Shown piece by piece: positions 43,180 through 55,269 of a stretch of 64,000 nt of DNA. The notes under the pieces were generated by a model. It was not told the DNA's origin. It did no database searches and saw nothing but the letters and a program-made list of their open reading frames with translations. Each line of letters begins with the position of its first letter. Within the stretch, counting starts at the first letter, position 1. The position numbers and the translations under genes are program-made. This DNA is from Vanessa cardui (lineage: Eukaryota > Arthropoda > Insecta > Lepidoptera > Nymphalidae). The stretch lies in assembly GCF_905220365.1 (NCBI RefSeq), contig NC_061138.1:11485814-11549813 (forward strand), given 5' to 3'.

Positions 43180-44420
43180 AAACAAATCAGACAAATATCA
43201 CTGTGTAACTAAACCAATACTTCAATTCAAATGTAAATAGTCTAAACAAATATCTATGAAAATAATACCACAAGATTGATAATCAGGAAATATTGCATTA
43301 TAAAAAAATTGTATTCATTTCTTTGATCCAAACATTACATCATATTCAGTAATCAAACGTCCAATGAATGAAATCGCGAGGGAATCGTACAGCTATAGTA
43401 AAAAAAATCAGTTATAAATTCACAATAGCCAAAACGTTTGCCTAGAACCGGTAATAGCGTTTTGTTAAAAAAAGAATCGACGCTCGTGGAATGAAAAGCC
43501 ATTCTATCTTTCAGAGTAATGAAAAAGAACGATAAGGCATCCCTGTGGATATTTAAATATTTGAATCGTTTGCTTCATAAATTGTTAAGCACCGAAATAA
43601 AGGTAAATACGTATCTAAGATTAGGAAATATATTGACAATTTAAAACACATTACATCCTCCTTAGTAAGCCATATTTGATACTACAATAAGGCTGAAGAT
43701 TGTCTTTCATTTGCCTATTAATAGGTATTTTTAAAAAAAATGTCCCATTAGTATTTTGTTGGTCATCAAGGATGATCAAATTTTAATTAAAAACTATTTA
43801 TTCCAATCAAATCCATACATCTCGGCGATTGATGGATATGACTCGAATAATTCAAAGTTATGACAATACTCATACAAACAGACATTCAAATTTCTATTTC
43901 GAATCGATGATGAAACTGAAACTCACTTAAATGAAAAGAAATATTCAGTAGTTTTTTTTTATGTTTACAATATAAATATATATAAATAATATATATACTA
44001 TAAATAACGAAATATAGTAGAAATGAGATATAAATGAATGTGGGATTAGCAAGACGATTAGCAAACATGGTATACGAATGCATAAAAAAAGTTCAGACTC
44101 CAGGGCGCGACGCTTAGTGCTCAATATTACAAATCTTAAGAAAAACTTAGCGGTTAATCTTTTATGACTTCTAAGATTAACTTTATAACTATCGTAAGGT
44201 ATAACTAATAAGTAAGCGAATCCTAGTGCCGTGGGTGTTGGAATTGAAGTATTTACAAGCAATTCCCAAAAACAGAATAAATAAAAGAAATCAATCTCTT
44301 CGGCAGGGGCCACGGAATCGCTTTTGCATACTACCGTGGCGCCTTTAACTTCTAGCGAGATTCCCGGGTATATATATCATCCAAATAGTTGAAAAGCTTG
44401 CTAATAGTGTAAGAATTATA
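43180..44420. other. AT-rich stretch, nothing recognised
   Basis: The minus open frame at 43945-44313 is AT-driven and has no family signature. Confidence 0.4.
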
Positions 44421-44423
44421 TAG

Positions 44424-44690
44424 TTTGGCGGCCGAGCATATGGGCCATGGTAAATGGTCACCATCACCCATAGACAATGGCGCTGTAAGAAATATTAACT
44501 ATTCCTTACATCGTCAATGTGCCACCAACCTTGGGAACTAAGATGTTATGTCCCTTGTGCCTGTAGTTACACTGGCTTACTCACCCTTCAAACCGGAACC
44601 CAACAATACTGAGTACTGTTATTTGGCGGTAGAATAATACAGACGGGCTTGCACAAGGCCCTGCCAATATAAAAATTAACATTTTGCAAA
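44424..44690 (+). repeat. CATCTTAGTTCCCAA-family dispersed repeat
   Basis: It contains GGCCGAGCATATGGGCCATG, GGTCACCATCACCCATAGAC, AAGATGTTATGTCCCTTGTG and GGGCTTGCACAAGGCCCTGC. The same order is seen at 62141-62580. Confidence 0.65.
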
Positions 44691-45013
44691 TCTATCAGTG
44701 AACATCGAAACAGTTATCTGTATTGAAATAGTTTCATCTGAAGCCTCATAAACACTGCGCTCAAACTGCTCTTACAAATCATATCCAAATTATGTTACTA
44801 TACAAAAATGTTAATTTAAAAGAGCTATGCAATAACCACAAAAATAAATAAATAATTAAAATGTTGTACATTTTAAATACGCGATAAAATTTTATTATTA
44901 AAATAATTCATTAATTTTAATCGCTTGTATGTATTATTATAATTAATTAATTTCGAATTTATTTTATCAATTAATAAAAATTTTATACAAATATTTTATA
45001 AGTAAAGTAAACA

Positions 45014-45290
45014 CTAGCGACCTACTCCGATTTTACTCGGGAGCAATGCTGATATTAAATATAAATTACAAAACGTTTCACAATTTTCATAGCTTTATTG
45101 TCATAAAACAATACAAACCCCAGTCTAAATATATTGTGCGTATATTATACATATAAATGTTCCTCATTGATCAATCTATTTATTAAAGAAACCGCATCAA
45201 AATCCGTTGTGTAATCTTAAACATCTAAGCATACATAGGGACAGTCAGTAAGCAACTTTGTTTTATACTAAGTAATGATAATGATAGGTA
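45014..45290 (-). mobile_element. Helitron-like element, second family, diverged
   Basis: The minus strand ends with CTAG at 45017-45014 and T beyond. The body has ACCGCATCAAAATCCGTTG and CATACATAGGGACAG (plus strand). Confidence 0.55.
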
Positions 45291-45339
45291 TCAAACTTAC
45301 TCATTGTAAGTGGTTCAAAAACACAAATACACTGAATGT

Positions 45340-45620
45340 TACTACTTAACAGTAGAATACTTGATTAATCCTCTACTGGTCATCATATTCTACTAAGTAG
45401 TATTTACTTAGATGGGTTTGCACAAAGCCATACTACCATGTGAGTCTTAAGCGAAGATTGCAGATGAAAGTCAGTAACTTACGTTTGTTTTAATTTGCTT
45501 AGTTTCTACTAACTTAGTGTTGGTTAAAATCGTGAGGAAACCTGCATACGACTGATGAATATATTTCTAGGTGTATCCATCAATCCGCATTGTACTAGCA
45601 AGGTAGGAGCTACAAACTTT
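45340..45620 (+). repeat. Decayed fragments of two dispersed repeats
   Basis: Around 45410-45440, GGGTTTGCACAAAGCCATAC belongs to the CATCTTAGTTCCCAA family. From about 45530, GTGAGGAAACCTGCATAC resembles the Metulj-like SINE body. Confidence 0.4.
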
Positions 45621-46069
45621 TATTGTATTAATCCATTTATACCTCCGATATAAATCTAGTTTTTAGCTACAATTTATTTTAATTAAACTCTAGTGCCTCT
45701 ACAGATGCACGATAAAAGCCTATATTGATATGAAAAAGGTTTTAATATTATATCTGTTAACAGTATTCCATATTCATAGTTTTAAAAGTACAATAAAAAC
45801 AAAACTGGCGGTTCAAACTTACACTTGTTTTTCAATGAAAAACAATGTTTGCGACCGAATATTTAATTTCGAGATACTGTTTATTAAACCTTTGAACCTT
45901 TTTGTATAAGCCGTTTTATCAACATCGTCGGGTTTTATTGAGAGACCAGATAGAAAGTTATCAAAATCGTGTTATAACAGCTGTTTTGATTTCAAATTAT
46001 AAGCAGACAAATAGGGAATCGAATATGTAGTAGCGTTATTTCAGATATTACTTTGACAAAAAAAAATAA

Positions 46070-46396
46070 CAAAAAGAAAAACCGACTTCAAAGAAAACAT
46101 TATATAAAAAAAATTAACATTGACTAAAATGTAATAAAAATTATTGCGTATTCAAAATATTCTTTAAAGTCCTTCTGAGTACAATGAAATGAAACATATT
46201 AGACTAATTAAAAGTCGATTTACGATTATATAATGTAGTTACAATTACTGTTAAATTTGGAGCCGGCACTAGCTTCAAAAACGAAAACAAATATTATCAA
46301 AATCGGTTTACCCACTGAGAAGTTATGAGATAACAAACATAAAAAAGTACAGATGAATTGATAACCTCTTACTTTTTGAAGTCGGTTGAAAACAAC
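46070..46396. mobile_element. MITE with AACCGACTTCAAA terminal inverted repeats
   Basis: Ends AAAACCGACTTCAAAG and TTTTTGAAGTCGGTTGAAAA. The interior matches, in reverse, the copy at 18717-18940 (GGAGCC, AATCGTAAATC-type words). Confidence 0.7.
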
Positions 46397-46429
46397 ATAT
46401 CAAAATTGATGATCAATGACCATCAACCA

Positions 46430-46645
46430 GTCAAGTAGGCTTTTGAATTGACATTCAAAAACTATATTAAGCTAGCACCTGTTAGCATCGGTTTGGAAAG
46501 TAGATTCGACCAGGAAGAATTGGCAAGTAACTCATTAGTTACTCTTTTTCAACATTTAAATATAGTCTTGTTATTTAATTACAAATATATATGTATGGAA
46601 TTGATCCTGCTGGAAAGTCAACAAGTATTAATTCCACACTTTTTT
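46430..46645 (-). mobile_element. 5'-truncated LINE tail
   Basis: The minus strand holds the family 3' UTR (CTTGCCAATTCTTCCTGG, CCAAACCGATG) and the GTTGACTTTCC word that follows the ORF2 stop. The plus open frame at 46448-46651 is repeat-derived. Confidence 0.65.
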
Positions 46646-46649
46646 GGCT

Positions 46650-47570
46650 AGCAAAATATATATAACCGTAGATTTAAGTGTCTTTTACAATCCTTTTTAG
46701 TTCCAAAGTGTTCGATTTATTATGTTTAATTTAGAGCTGTTTTTTAAAACTACATAGAAACTATATATTTATATGTCACAGTAAGATTACAAAATTCCTT
46801 AGAACTGTAGAAATGTTGTGTTGCGTTAAGTGAATTGTAAATTCTTATGAGAAATAAAGTTCTTTAACCACAAATGCTGTGAACCGTGTAAAATGATTGC
46901 AATTTAACGCATTGTTTTACGCTATACTGTAATCTATGTTAAACTGTTAGATTACAATCTGTCCCCCGTAAAATTTTCAATTCACGAAAGTTCTTTAAAA
47001 GCTCAAAGATTGACCATTTTATGGATAAAAGTACATGAAAATCAGGATGCCTTAATTGTACATATATATTGGTTTGGTAGGTCTTTTTTACAAGAGAAAA
47101 AAGTTTTTTCATTTATTAATGTAGATTATACAAAATATATAATTTATTCGTTGATAAAATATTTTTCATCCATCATCTAATGAAATAGAGTGATCTATTT
47201 TTAATTATGACATTATGGAAATTGTTCTTTATATTACAACCTTTTTAGAGACAAGAAGCAGATGTGGATACTTTTTTTATGATAATATCTTAATCAGCCT
47301 AAGTGGCCTAAGGGCTATGAAAATTCTAATGATATAAAATTTTGTTTAAACACTGGGATGATTGTTACGAAATATCACATTACTATTAATTAAATGTCAT
47401 AGTTTATTTGAAATACATTTCTATCCACTAGCTTTGAAAGAACGGCATTCAATTGTGTCGATATCTACAAAAGATAAAAAAGTATTGATTATATTTCATT
47501 TATAAATACGAGATATTTATCTTCGATTTCGTGATCAGGACATTCGTGGATAATTTTGAAATATCGAACT
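46650..47570. other. AT-rich stretch, nothing recognised
   Basis: No exon or RNA gene is visible. The last 50 bp contain ACATTCGTGGATAATTTTG, a remnant of the palindromic repeat family. Confidence 0.4.
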
Positions 47571-47572
47571 CA

Positions 47573-47842
47573 ACAACAGCCTGTAAATTCCCACTGCTGG
47601 GCTAAAGGCCTCCTCCACGTATTGAACATATTCCACTGCGGGTTGGTGGAATACACATGTGGCAGAATTTCTATGAAATTTGTCACATGCAGGTTTCCTC
47701 ACGATGTTTTCCTTCACCGCTGAGCACGAGATGAATTATAAAGACAAATTAAGCACATGAATCAGCGGTGCTTGCCTGGGTTTGAACCCGCAATCATAGG
47801 TTAAGATGCACGCGTTTTAACCACTGGGTTATCTCGACTCAG
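47573..47842 (-). repeat. Metulj-like tRNA SINE
   Basis: Complete head and body on the minus strand, with a small deletion near the 3' end. The minus open frame at 47535-47717 lies in it. Confidence 0.87.
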
Positions 47843-47849
47843 ATTCAGA

Positions 47850-48530
47850 CTAAACAAAAATAAAAATAAACTTGGTAAATATCCCGTATTTAATAAATGT
47901 CATAAAAAATAACCATGTTAATTTAAAATCTTATTTATATTTTCCTAATTTGTCCCGGTAAATAATTTAATTGCTCTGATTATACTAATATTAAGCAGTG
48001 ATCGGGACAAAACTAATCGAGAAAGCGGTAAGGATTAAACTTAAAACTCCTTAATGAGAAAACAAATTCTGTTAATTGTTTGTTTCGTGATTTCAAGTGT
48101 TTGTCGACGAGTGGTAGAATTGCTGCGGTTTCGGTAGATCAGAGCCGTTAATTTGATGACCTACTCACAATAGGAACTTCCAGAAACTTAAGACTTATGG
48201 GATAAATTCTTTTGAAAACTACGATTATAGGATTTTCGGATGGAATAAACTTCGATGAAATACGAGTCTAATCATCGTCTCAATAAATTCATACTTCTTA
48301 CTTAGATTGAGGCACTATGTTCTGTGGACTAGGATTTTGAATTACGAACGCTTTTGCAGAAATTCTAAAAGGGGGCGGCTTGGACGGTCTCTCAAAGCTC
48401 ATACCTAAGCCACCACTGGATAGGATTAATTAAACGTAGCATAAAACCGCATTTGATAGTAAAATACTTATGCGTATTCTTTTGACATCTGACAACTTAT
48501 TTATTTGAATATTAAATGTTGCGTGTCACA
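47850..48530. other. AT-rich stretch with a foldback-family remnant
   Basis: 47875-47925 (GGTAAATATCCCGTATTTAA, AATAACCATGTTAA) belongs to the palindromic repeat family. The rest is unassigned. Confidence 0.4.
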
Positions 48531-48534
48531 AAGT

Positions 48535-48727
48535 CGCTTTCTCTGTCCTTATATTCCTATGTATGCTTAAATCTATAAAACTAAACAACGGATTTCGAAG
48601 CAATTTTTTAATTGATAGAGTGATTCGAGAGGAAGGTTTTTGTAAATATGGACAATATAGTAAAGAAATACAGATAATTTTAGAACACTCTAAAGTGATG
48701 CCGTGCGAAGTCGGGTCGGGTCGCTAG
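48535..48727 (+). mobile_element. Helitron-like element, second family
   Basis: It ends GTGCGAAGTCGGGTCGGG, TCGCTAG, then T, with a GC-rich palindromic end and body words shared with 39540 and 57660. Confidence 0.62.
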
Positions 48728-49050
48728 TTTTTTTATAAATCCGTAATGGAATAGTTTTATGGGACAAATTCCTTGTTACATACACAGTAAGATAAACGTT
48801 TTGATTCTGTCTGATTCTACGTCTTAGTCAGATTTATTTGTCTTAAATCTTTTTACCTTATTCTTTAAAAGAGATCATGCCTCATATTTTTAAGATTTCA
48901 TGTTACACGTGGTTTGTACTCTTTGGAGTGATATGTTTATGGACAATCTTTTATCTCTCCAGAATAAGCGCCCGTACCTTTGTTTAATTTAATTGCTATA
49001 GCTATTTCTTAATGATAATGGCAGACAATTCAAAACTATTAATTAAAAAA

Positions 49051-49257
49051 ATATATTAATTTAAATAATTGTATTTAACTAACATGACTTTGTATTTTGT
49101 AAATGTTAAAAAAGAGTAACTACTGAGTTTCTTGCCGGTTCTTCTCGATAGAACCTACTTTCCGAACCGGTGGTAGCTTCACTTAATTGTAAAATGACGA
49201 TTCAAAAGTGCTTGTAAAAAGCCTACTTGAATAAAGTTTATTTTGATTTCATTTGAA
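49051..49257 (+). mobile_element. 5'-truncated LINE tail with intact 3' stem
   Basis: TTTCTTGCCGGTTCTTCTCG, ACTTTCCGAACCGGTGGTAG and TTTATTTTGATTTCATTTG. It has the 3' UTR only. Confidence 0.78.
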
Positions 49258-49310
49258 TAGTTTTCTCCTGTCACGCTTCTCAAATGCGTCTTATTAGATT
49301 CTTATCAGAT

Positions 49311-49413
49311 ACATGAAGGTTTTCCTATCTCACCGTCGAGCACGAGAAAAATCATAAACATGAAATACGCACATACAAGAACACTGATTCTTTCCCGGGT
49401 TCTAATCCGTAAT
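49311..49413 (-). repeat. Decayed Metulj-like SINE fragment
   Basis: CACCGTCGAGCACGAG and a degraded B box (CCCGGGTTCTAATCCG) on the plus strand match the SINE in reverse. Confidence 0.5.
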
Positions 49414-49436
49414 ATTCTATTATAAAATTCCGAAGA

Positions 49437-49763
49437 CATTTTTAACTTTACCGTTTCGTAAATTCAAATCGTTTATAAAAAATAAATTGGTAAGAAATGC
49501 ATATTATTCGATACAAGATTTTGTAGATGATAAAAAAGCTTGGAATTAATACCTGTTGACTTCCAGGCAGGATACATTACATTCATATATAATTGTATTT
49601 TTTAAATGTTGAAAAAGAGTAACTATTGCGAGAGTTTCTTGCGGGTTCTTCTCGGTAGAATATACTTTCCGAACCGGTGGTTAATAATACTTAATTGTTA
49701 AATGACAATTCAAAAGTGCTTGTAAAAGCCCACTTGAATAAAGTTTATTTTGATTTTGATAAT
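49437..49763 (+). mobile_element. 5'-truncated LINE including ORF2 C-terminus
   Basis: FRKFKSFIKNKLVRNAYYS, then IQDFVDDKKAWN and TAA, parallels the end of the 36.5-39.2-kb ORF (SKFKNIIKTKLINKSYYS, LKEYFLERNAWS). It is followed by the 3' UTR with stem and a TTTTGATTTTGAT tail. It is a sister family of that LINE. Confidence 0.8.
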
Positions 49764-49769
49764 CATCGG

Positions 49770-50030
49770 CCATCTCATCTCTTTAACAATTTACTGCAAC
49801 TAAAAATATAAACACTCTTGTTCAAAGATTACCTGTGTCGGTGTAGCGCCGTAACTAGGGTCTTAACTAGCTTTTAACTAATGAAACATACTTAAAAACA
49901 ATTAGCAGTGGTTTACACCTAAACGTCCAATCATTCTAAATATATCATTTTATTTTATATTTAATCAACAAATAATAAAGAAAATGAATACGTATTGCTG
50001 AATTAATTCCGTTTTATATATATTTTAGCG
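49770..50030. other. Short AT-rich stretch, nothing recognised
   Basis: No feature is seen between the LINE tail and the Helitron-like element. Confidence 0.4.
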
Positions 50031-50034
50031 TTTG

Positions 50035-50300
50035 TCTTCAACCTATCTATACGTATAACAAATTTTTTTGTGTATACACAGCACATAATATGCCAAAATA
50101 TTTTTTTTTACAATTTTTGTCTGTCTGTTTGTCTGTCTGTTTGTCTATCTCTCTGTTTGTTCCGGCTAATCTCTGGCATGCCTGGACCGATTTTGACGGG
50201 ACTTTCACTGGCAGATAACTGATATAATATGGAGTAACTTAGGCTACAATAATATATATATTTTTAATTCAAACGCGTACAAGGTCGCGGGCACAGCTAC
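50035..50300 (+). mobile_element. Helitron-like element, GGGCACAGCTA end
   Basis: It contains TGCCAAAATATTTTTTTTTA, a TGTCTGTTTGTCTGTC microsatellite and ACCGATTTTGACGGGACTTT, and ends GGTCGCGGGCACAGCTAC. The final CTAG is mutated to CTAC. Confidence 0.6.
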
Positions 50301-50304
50301 TTTA

Positions 50305-51055
50305 AAATAAATTTAGTTAATCTTATAAATTTCAATAAGCTAATTGTTTAGATAAGAATCTATAAATAAGATGAAAGGAATGTTATAAGCGAAATGTTCT
50401 GCTAAACGCTCGTTAGTGATAACATGATTCATAGATCTTTATAAAAATCGTTTACTTTTGCCGAAGCATGATCGCTAAATATGGCCGGGCGGGATACCGC
50501 TCATCCGGCTTCGGTTCTGAATCTAATTTCTTAGATTGAAGGGAAACGAAATTTGTTAAAGGTCTTACGAAATTTATGGAGACCGATGTGAGCTGATGCG
50601 ATTTGACGAGTTCGTGACGTATAAAAAGGGGTGAACATCAATGGGATCACGTCGTATTTGCATTGTTCAATCCGGCACGTCAATTAATTCAGACATTAAG
50701 TACTCCGTTTAAATCCAATCTGTCTTTCGCTAAGTATTTTGTTTACTAAAGATTGGATATCTTCCACTGAGATACATTTTCGGTGTGATGGGACACTCCA
50801 GATGTTCTAGGCAAGGACGATGAACGCCTCCCCCCCTTACTTAAAAAAAAACATGGAAAAATGCGTAAGTATATAGTCATTAATGCTGTGGTACTCTAGA
50901 TGTTCTAGGCACCGAAAAACGCTACCTTACTTGAAAAAAAAAACAACTTGGTAAAACTGCGTTAGACTGTTTCCATTGACAAAAAAAAATAACAGCATTG
51001 ATAAGAGTTGAAAAAATTAAATAGTATATAAATATTTTTTAGTAGAAATAAAAGA
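50305..51055. other. Stretch without recognised gene
   Basis: It includes GCCGGGCGGGATACCGCTC near 50480 and repeated phrases CCAGATGTTCTAGGCA and TAGATGTTCTAGGCACC near 50800 and 50900, an imperfect direct repeat of unknown nature. Confidence 0.35.
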
Positions 51056-51062
51056 ATCGAAA

Positions 51063-51288
51063 TATATTAGACAACATCACATACATTACTCTGATCCCAA
51101 TGTAAGTAGCTAAAGCACTTGCATTATGGAAATCAGAAGTAACGACGGTACCACAAACACCCAGACCCAAGACAACATAGAAAACTAATGATAATCTACA
51201 TTGACTCGGCCGGGAATCGAACCCGGGACCTCGGAGTGGCGTAACCATGAAAACCCGTGTACACACTACTCGAACACGGAAGTCGTCA
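51063..51288 (-). repeat. Second-family tRNA SINE, near full length
   Basis: ACATACATTACTCTGATCCC, ACGACGGTACCACAAACACC, GGAATCGAACCCGGGACCTC (B box reversed) and ACTACTCGAACACGG (A box reversed). It is the best-preserved copy of this family here. Confidence 0.86.
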
Positions 51289-51299
51289 TTATATATTAC

Positions 51300-52825
51300 G
51301 TATATCATGGCTCTAAATTTAATAAAGATCGAAAGGTACTATCATCAGACATTAAAATAATCTTTAATTGTAAACAAATGAATATCGTCTAGTGAAAATC
51401 AATGCGACCGAGTCTTGAAACAGCTCAAGCAATTACATATTTGAACGATTTCAGGGAGCAGAATCAAAGGGTATTACGAATCGTTGATTGAAAATAACGT
51501 TTTGTTATTTATACGAAAACGTAAAACGCGTAAAAGCCATTCGTAAATTCGCGAATATATTCAGATAAGGAACACCTGATGTTTCTCATTTATAAAGCAA
51601 TTTGCTTCTTCCATCTTCTCTCGTATTTAATAACGAAATATAGGAACAAACGCATTTACAAAGTCTACAGTTGGTTAAATATGTTTTTGAAAGACCACAG
51701 TCAAAACAAGTTATTACAATAAATAAATATTATTTTTAACCGCCGACAATAAAAAACGTTCTTGGTAGAATTTTTATCGGATTTTGAAATTTAATGAATG
51801 TCTTTTGTTGTTGAGCAGGACAGTTGTAAGTTCGTTTTATTTTTTTTTTTATATTAAAAAAAAATTAACAACAAACTTTATTAAAGTATTTATAATTAAT
51901 GAACATAAATTATCTATATTAAGAATATAATAATTATAAGTACGCTTATAACTGTTAAGGATACGCTGGATATAGACAGATAATTAAAACATTTCATGCG
52001 CCGTAATATTATATGGGGCCATAACCTCGGCCATTCCTTTTTTATTTAGCCCGACGTTTCGACAAAGTTACTTCTGTCATTATCACGAGAACACGACACG
52101 CGAATCGCAGTTGTAATCCGTATATATGTTTTAACTAGCTTTTGCCCGTGGATTCGATCACGTGGAAGTTAAAGACATTTATAGATAAACTTAAAATATA
52201 ACGTTAATTTAAAACCTCTTTGTGCACCACATTGGTGTGTATCCCCCCCTTAGGGTTAGAAAATCTGGAAACGCTTAAAGATGTATCTACTCATTTTAGC
52301 CAGTATTCCAAAAATATTTTTTTTGTATCTGACGTAAAAAATAAAACTCGTAAAGATATCTATACTTATTTTAGCCAGTATCCAAAAAATAAAATGTTAT
52401 GTGTCTGACTTAAAAAATAGCGAATTTTGATGCATTTTTTTAATACATGGGCCTTATATTCATATGGGTTTATATGCATAATAAATGGACAATATACTAC
52501 AAAACTGTTAATTTCAGAGGTTTCTTATTAGGTTTGATTTAATGATATTTAAAATAGGACGCTGATGGAAGCTGAGTTGGATGTTTCAGTTATGTTTTTC
52601 GAAATAAAAATTACAAACAGCATCCCTGAACCTGAAAGTGCTGAAACAAACAAAAATCCGAATTGAAAATGAAATATCACGAAATTGTACGAGGAAATAC
52701 TTTCTCAAGTAGCACACGGAAATGGAGAATGGAAAAGTTTTACTGTTAATGTCATAATGATTGCCGGAAATTATTTCACTGAGACTTCGAGTTCGAAATT
52801 CTTCCAACATAATAGTAGATTAATT
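51300..52825. other. Stretch without recognised gene
   Basis: Near 52040-52110, CCCGACGTTTCGACAAAGTT and CATTATCACGAGAAC resemble a dispersed repeat also found near 62415-62480 (CTCGAAACGTCGGGATGCC). From 52250 to 52400 an imperfect tandem duplication repeats TTTTAGCCAGTAT and AAAATAAAA-type words about 80 bp apart. Confidence 0.4.
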
Positions 52826-52832
52826 CACTCCG

Positions 52833-53104
52833 GAGTCGAGAGGGCCCTGCGGTTAGAACGCGTAAGATTATTGCAGGTTCAAATCTTGGCAATCACCACT
52901 GAATTTTCATGACCTTAATTTGTATTCACAGACCTCGTATTCGGAAGAGAATAACCACATCATGAGAACAAATGTATTTCATGTTAATGACATTCTGTAT
53001 AATGTGTATCCACAACCTGAATTTGAGGAGCATAGAGGAATAAACTCCAAAACTTCTCCTCCAAAGAGATCTTAGTCCAAAAGTGGGATATATACAGGCT
53101 GTTA
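52833..53104 (+). repeat. Diverged Metulj-like tRNA SINE
   Basis: GGGCCCTGCGGTTAGAACGCG, GCAGGTTCAAATCTTGGCAA and a decayed body ending with TATATACAGGCTGTTACT. Confidence 0.72.
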
Positions 53105-53109
53105 CTAAT

Positions 53110-53780
53110 AATTAAAAAAAAAAACTTTGTTCGAATATTTATTTGAGGAGGTAAAACAATTGAAAATGGAAGTATAATTACGAACAAGAATGGTTGAACC
53201 ATAATCATAGCTATAAGAAATGACGCGACGTCTTAACGAGAGTTGCAGCAATTGCATTCCTATGCAGTCTGTCTGTCCAGCCAGAGCGAACAGTCATAAT
53301 GACTAGAGATAAAGAGCTAAGTTTATATACTAGTTATCTGTTACCGTCTATGTTTCGCTCACGTACTTCAAAATTTCCTGATATTTATCGGTGTAATATA
53401 TTGATAGCGAATTATTGTCTTTATGTTAAATACTAGTACTAAGGCATACTAATATATTATTAGTTATAACAGTAATTATTGCTTCAAGCTACTCGTTAAA
53501 GAGTACAATCGATTTAACAACATAAATTCCAAATCGTCCAAAATGTTTAATTACAAAAAGTAAGTTATGAATTAAATTTAGGGTCGAATAATTATTCGGC
53601 ACTAAATGATTATAATCAGTCGTAGTACATTTATCTCAAGGACTAGATTCCACCCGGGGCTTTATTCTTATGGAATAAAACTGTTTAGATGCCCTTAAGG
53701 GACTACTCAAAATCATATAAAAAGTTAACGTCCATGCATATGGAAAGAATATGGGAAGAGTATTATTCAGCAGTTGCAAA
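53110..53780. other. AT-rich stretch, nothing recognised
   Basis: No gene or named repeat is visible. Confidence 0.4.
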
Positions 53781-53782
53781 AA

Positions 53783-54016
53783 TATATCAAACCAAATCAA
53801 ATAAATTTTATTCACAGTAAACTTTACAATGAAGCGTTTTCGAATCGTCGATAATTAAATACTACCACCGTTTCGAAAAGCCTCTCGCGAGAAAAAAACA
53901 GTAAGAAACTCGCATTGTTGCTCTTTTCTAATCAGATTTACAATGCTGTTCATTACAATAATGAGTGTCCTGTGATGGAACCCGAGCTTCATCACTACAG
54001 GCGTTTTTTTTCTAAA
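53783..54016 (-). mobile_element. 5'-truncated copy of the 34.8-39.4-kb LINE
   Basis: The reverse complement closely follows that LINE's own 3' UTR (ACGATTCGAAAACGCTTCAT, GTGATGGAACCCGAGC-type words) and ends in AAATTTATTTGATTTGGTT. It is closer to that element than to the 49-kb family. Confidence 0.75.
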
Positions 54017-54024
54017 AATAACTC

Positions 54025-54430
54025 TTTTTAACCGACTTCAAAAAAGGAGGACAATTCTTTTTTTGTTTGAAAGGGCATGTTTTACAGGTGGTCCCATTGT
54101 CAGGAGATCAGGATCTGATGATGGGATCCTGGAGAAATCGAGGGAACTCCTCAAATTTTATAGGCACACCTATAGTGATTTCGGTTTTATTCAAAGTGCC
54201 TTGGTCATATGCTCACGAAAAGTGAGATTTGATGAAGTGGAACTGATGATGAAGACCACAACTGGTAATCAGAACCTATTAGTAAGTAACTATTTTACGG
54301 GTTTAGTTCTATTTCTTTTAGATAGTCGTCAAGCAATTGATGTTAGTAAACATGCCTATGATGAAGTCTAGCTGATGGTGGACTACCAGGAGAACTCCTC
54401 AATGATTAACGGCATTAAAGTGAATGACAA
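54025..54430 (+). repeat. Lepidopteran repeat with AACCGACTTCAAA end and a spurious open frame
   Basis: AACCGACTTCAAAAAAGGAG is followed by GGTCCCATTGTCAGGAGATC and GATGATGGGATCCTGGAG, phrases I know as common repeat sequence in Lepidoptera. The 102-codon open frame at 54063-54371 is therefore not a gene. Confidence 0.6.
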
Positions 54431-54485
54431 ACACTACCAATTGTAATTATAAATAACAAAACAACACTGAAAAGCAGTAAATAAA

Positions 54486-54848
54486 TTTTTATAAATAAAA
54501 AAAAACCGCCTTCAAAAATGAACTAAAAAGAAAAAAATAATCAGTTACATCCATATCCAATTTACGATTTTTTAATCACCTTTTGAAGGCGGTGCCAACA
54601 AAGTAAATAAATTCCTATATTGAAATCATTTAATTTGTATCGATAGTAAGGTTTGTCTAATGGTGTCATCAATACAATAAATAGATTTAGTTTTTGTATG
54701 TAGGTATGTATTATGTACCTATATTAGCAATGTTGGCACCGACTTTGAGAGGTGATTAAAAAATCGTTAATTGGATATGGATGTAACTGATTATTTTTTT
54801 CTTTTTGTTCATTTTTGAAGGCGGTTTTTTTTTATTTATAAAAATTTA
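54486..54848. mobile_element. Foldback MITE with about 115-bp terminal inverted repeats
   Basis: The left arm, about 54486-54602 (AAACCGCCTTCAAAAATGAAC, CAGTTACATCCATATCC, TGAAGGCGGTGCCAAC), is nearly the exact reverse complement of the right arm, about 54730-54848. A spacer of about 125 bp separates them. Confidence 0.8.
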
Positions 54849-55014
54849 TAATATACATTATATAAAATAAGAAGTTTTTACTTTATTAATACGTGTTTAC
54901 AAATAATATAATTAGTAACTTAGATCACGAGGATGATGTCTGAGACATGATCCTCTTGATTATTTTTACTACGTAACATATTTATGTACACATCAATACA
55001 CAATAATACAACTG

Positions 55015-55268
55015 TAAAGTAACAACCTAAATTTCCCATTTCTGGCCTCTCCTATTAAGGAGAGGGTTTAGAACATTTTCCATCACGCTGTTCCAATGGG
55101 GGATGGTGGAAAGGACAAAGAAATGAAATTAGACACACGAGATTTCCTCACGATGTTTTCCTTCACCGCCGAGCACGAGATGAATTATAAACACAAATTA
55201 AACACATATATAGTGGTACTTGCCTGGGTTCAGATGCACGCGTTCTAACCACTGGGCCATCTCAGCTC
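55015..55268 (-). repeat. Metulj-like tRNA SINE
   Basis: GGCCTCTCCTATTAAGGAG, TTCCTTCACCGCCGAGCACG and CCACTGGGCCATCTCAGCTC on plus. The B-box region carries a short deletion. Confidence 0.83.
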
Positions 55269-55269
55269 T

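Noticed and set aside
43945..44313. 122-codon minus open frame with hydrophobic segments
   Set aside because: Hydrophobicity follows from AT-rich codons; no start context, splice sites or family match.
54063..54371. 102-codon open frame with reasonable composition
   Set aside because: It lies in a dispersed lepidopteran repeat next to an AACCGACTTCAAA end; no domain or splice support.
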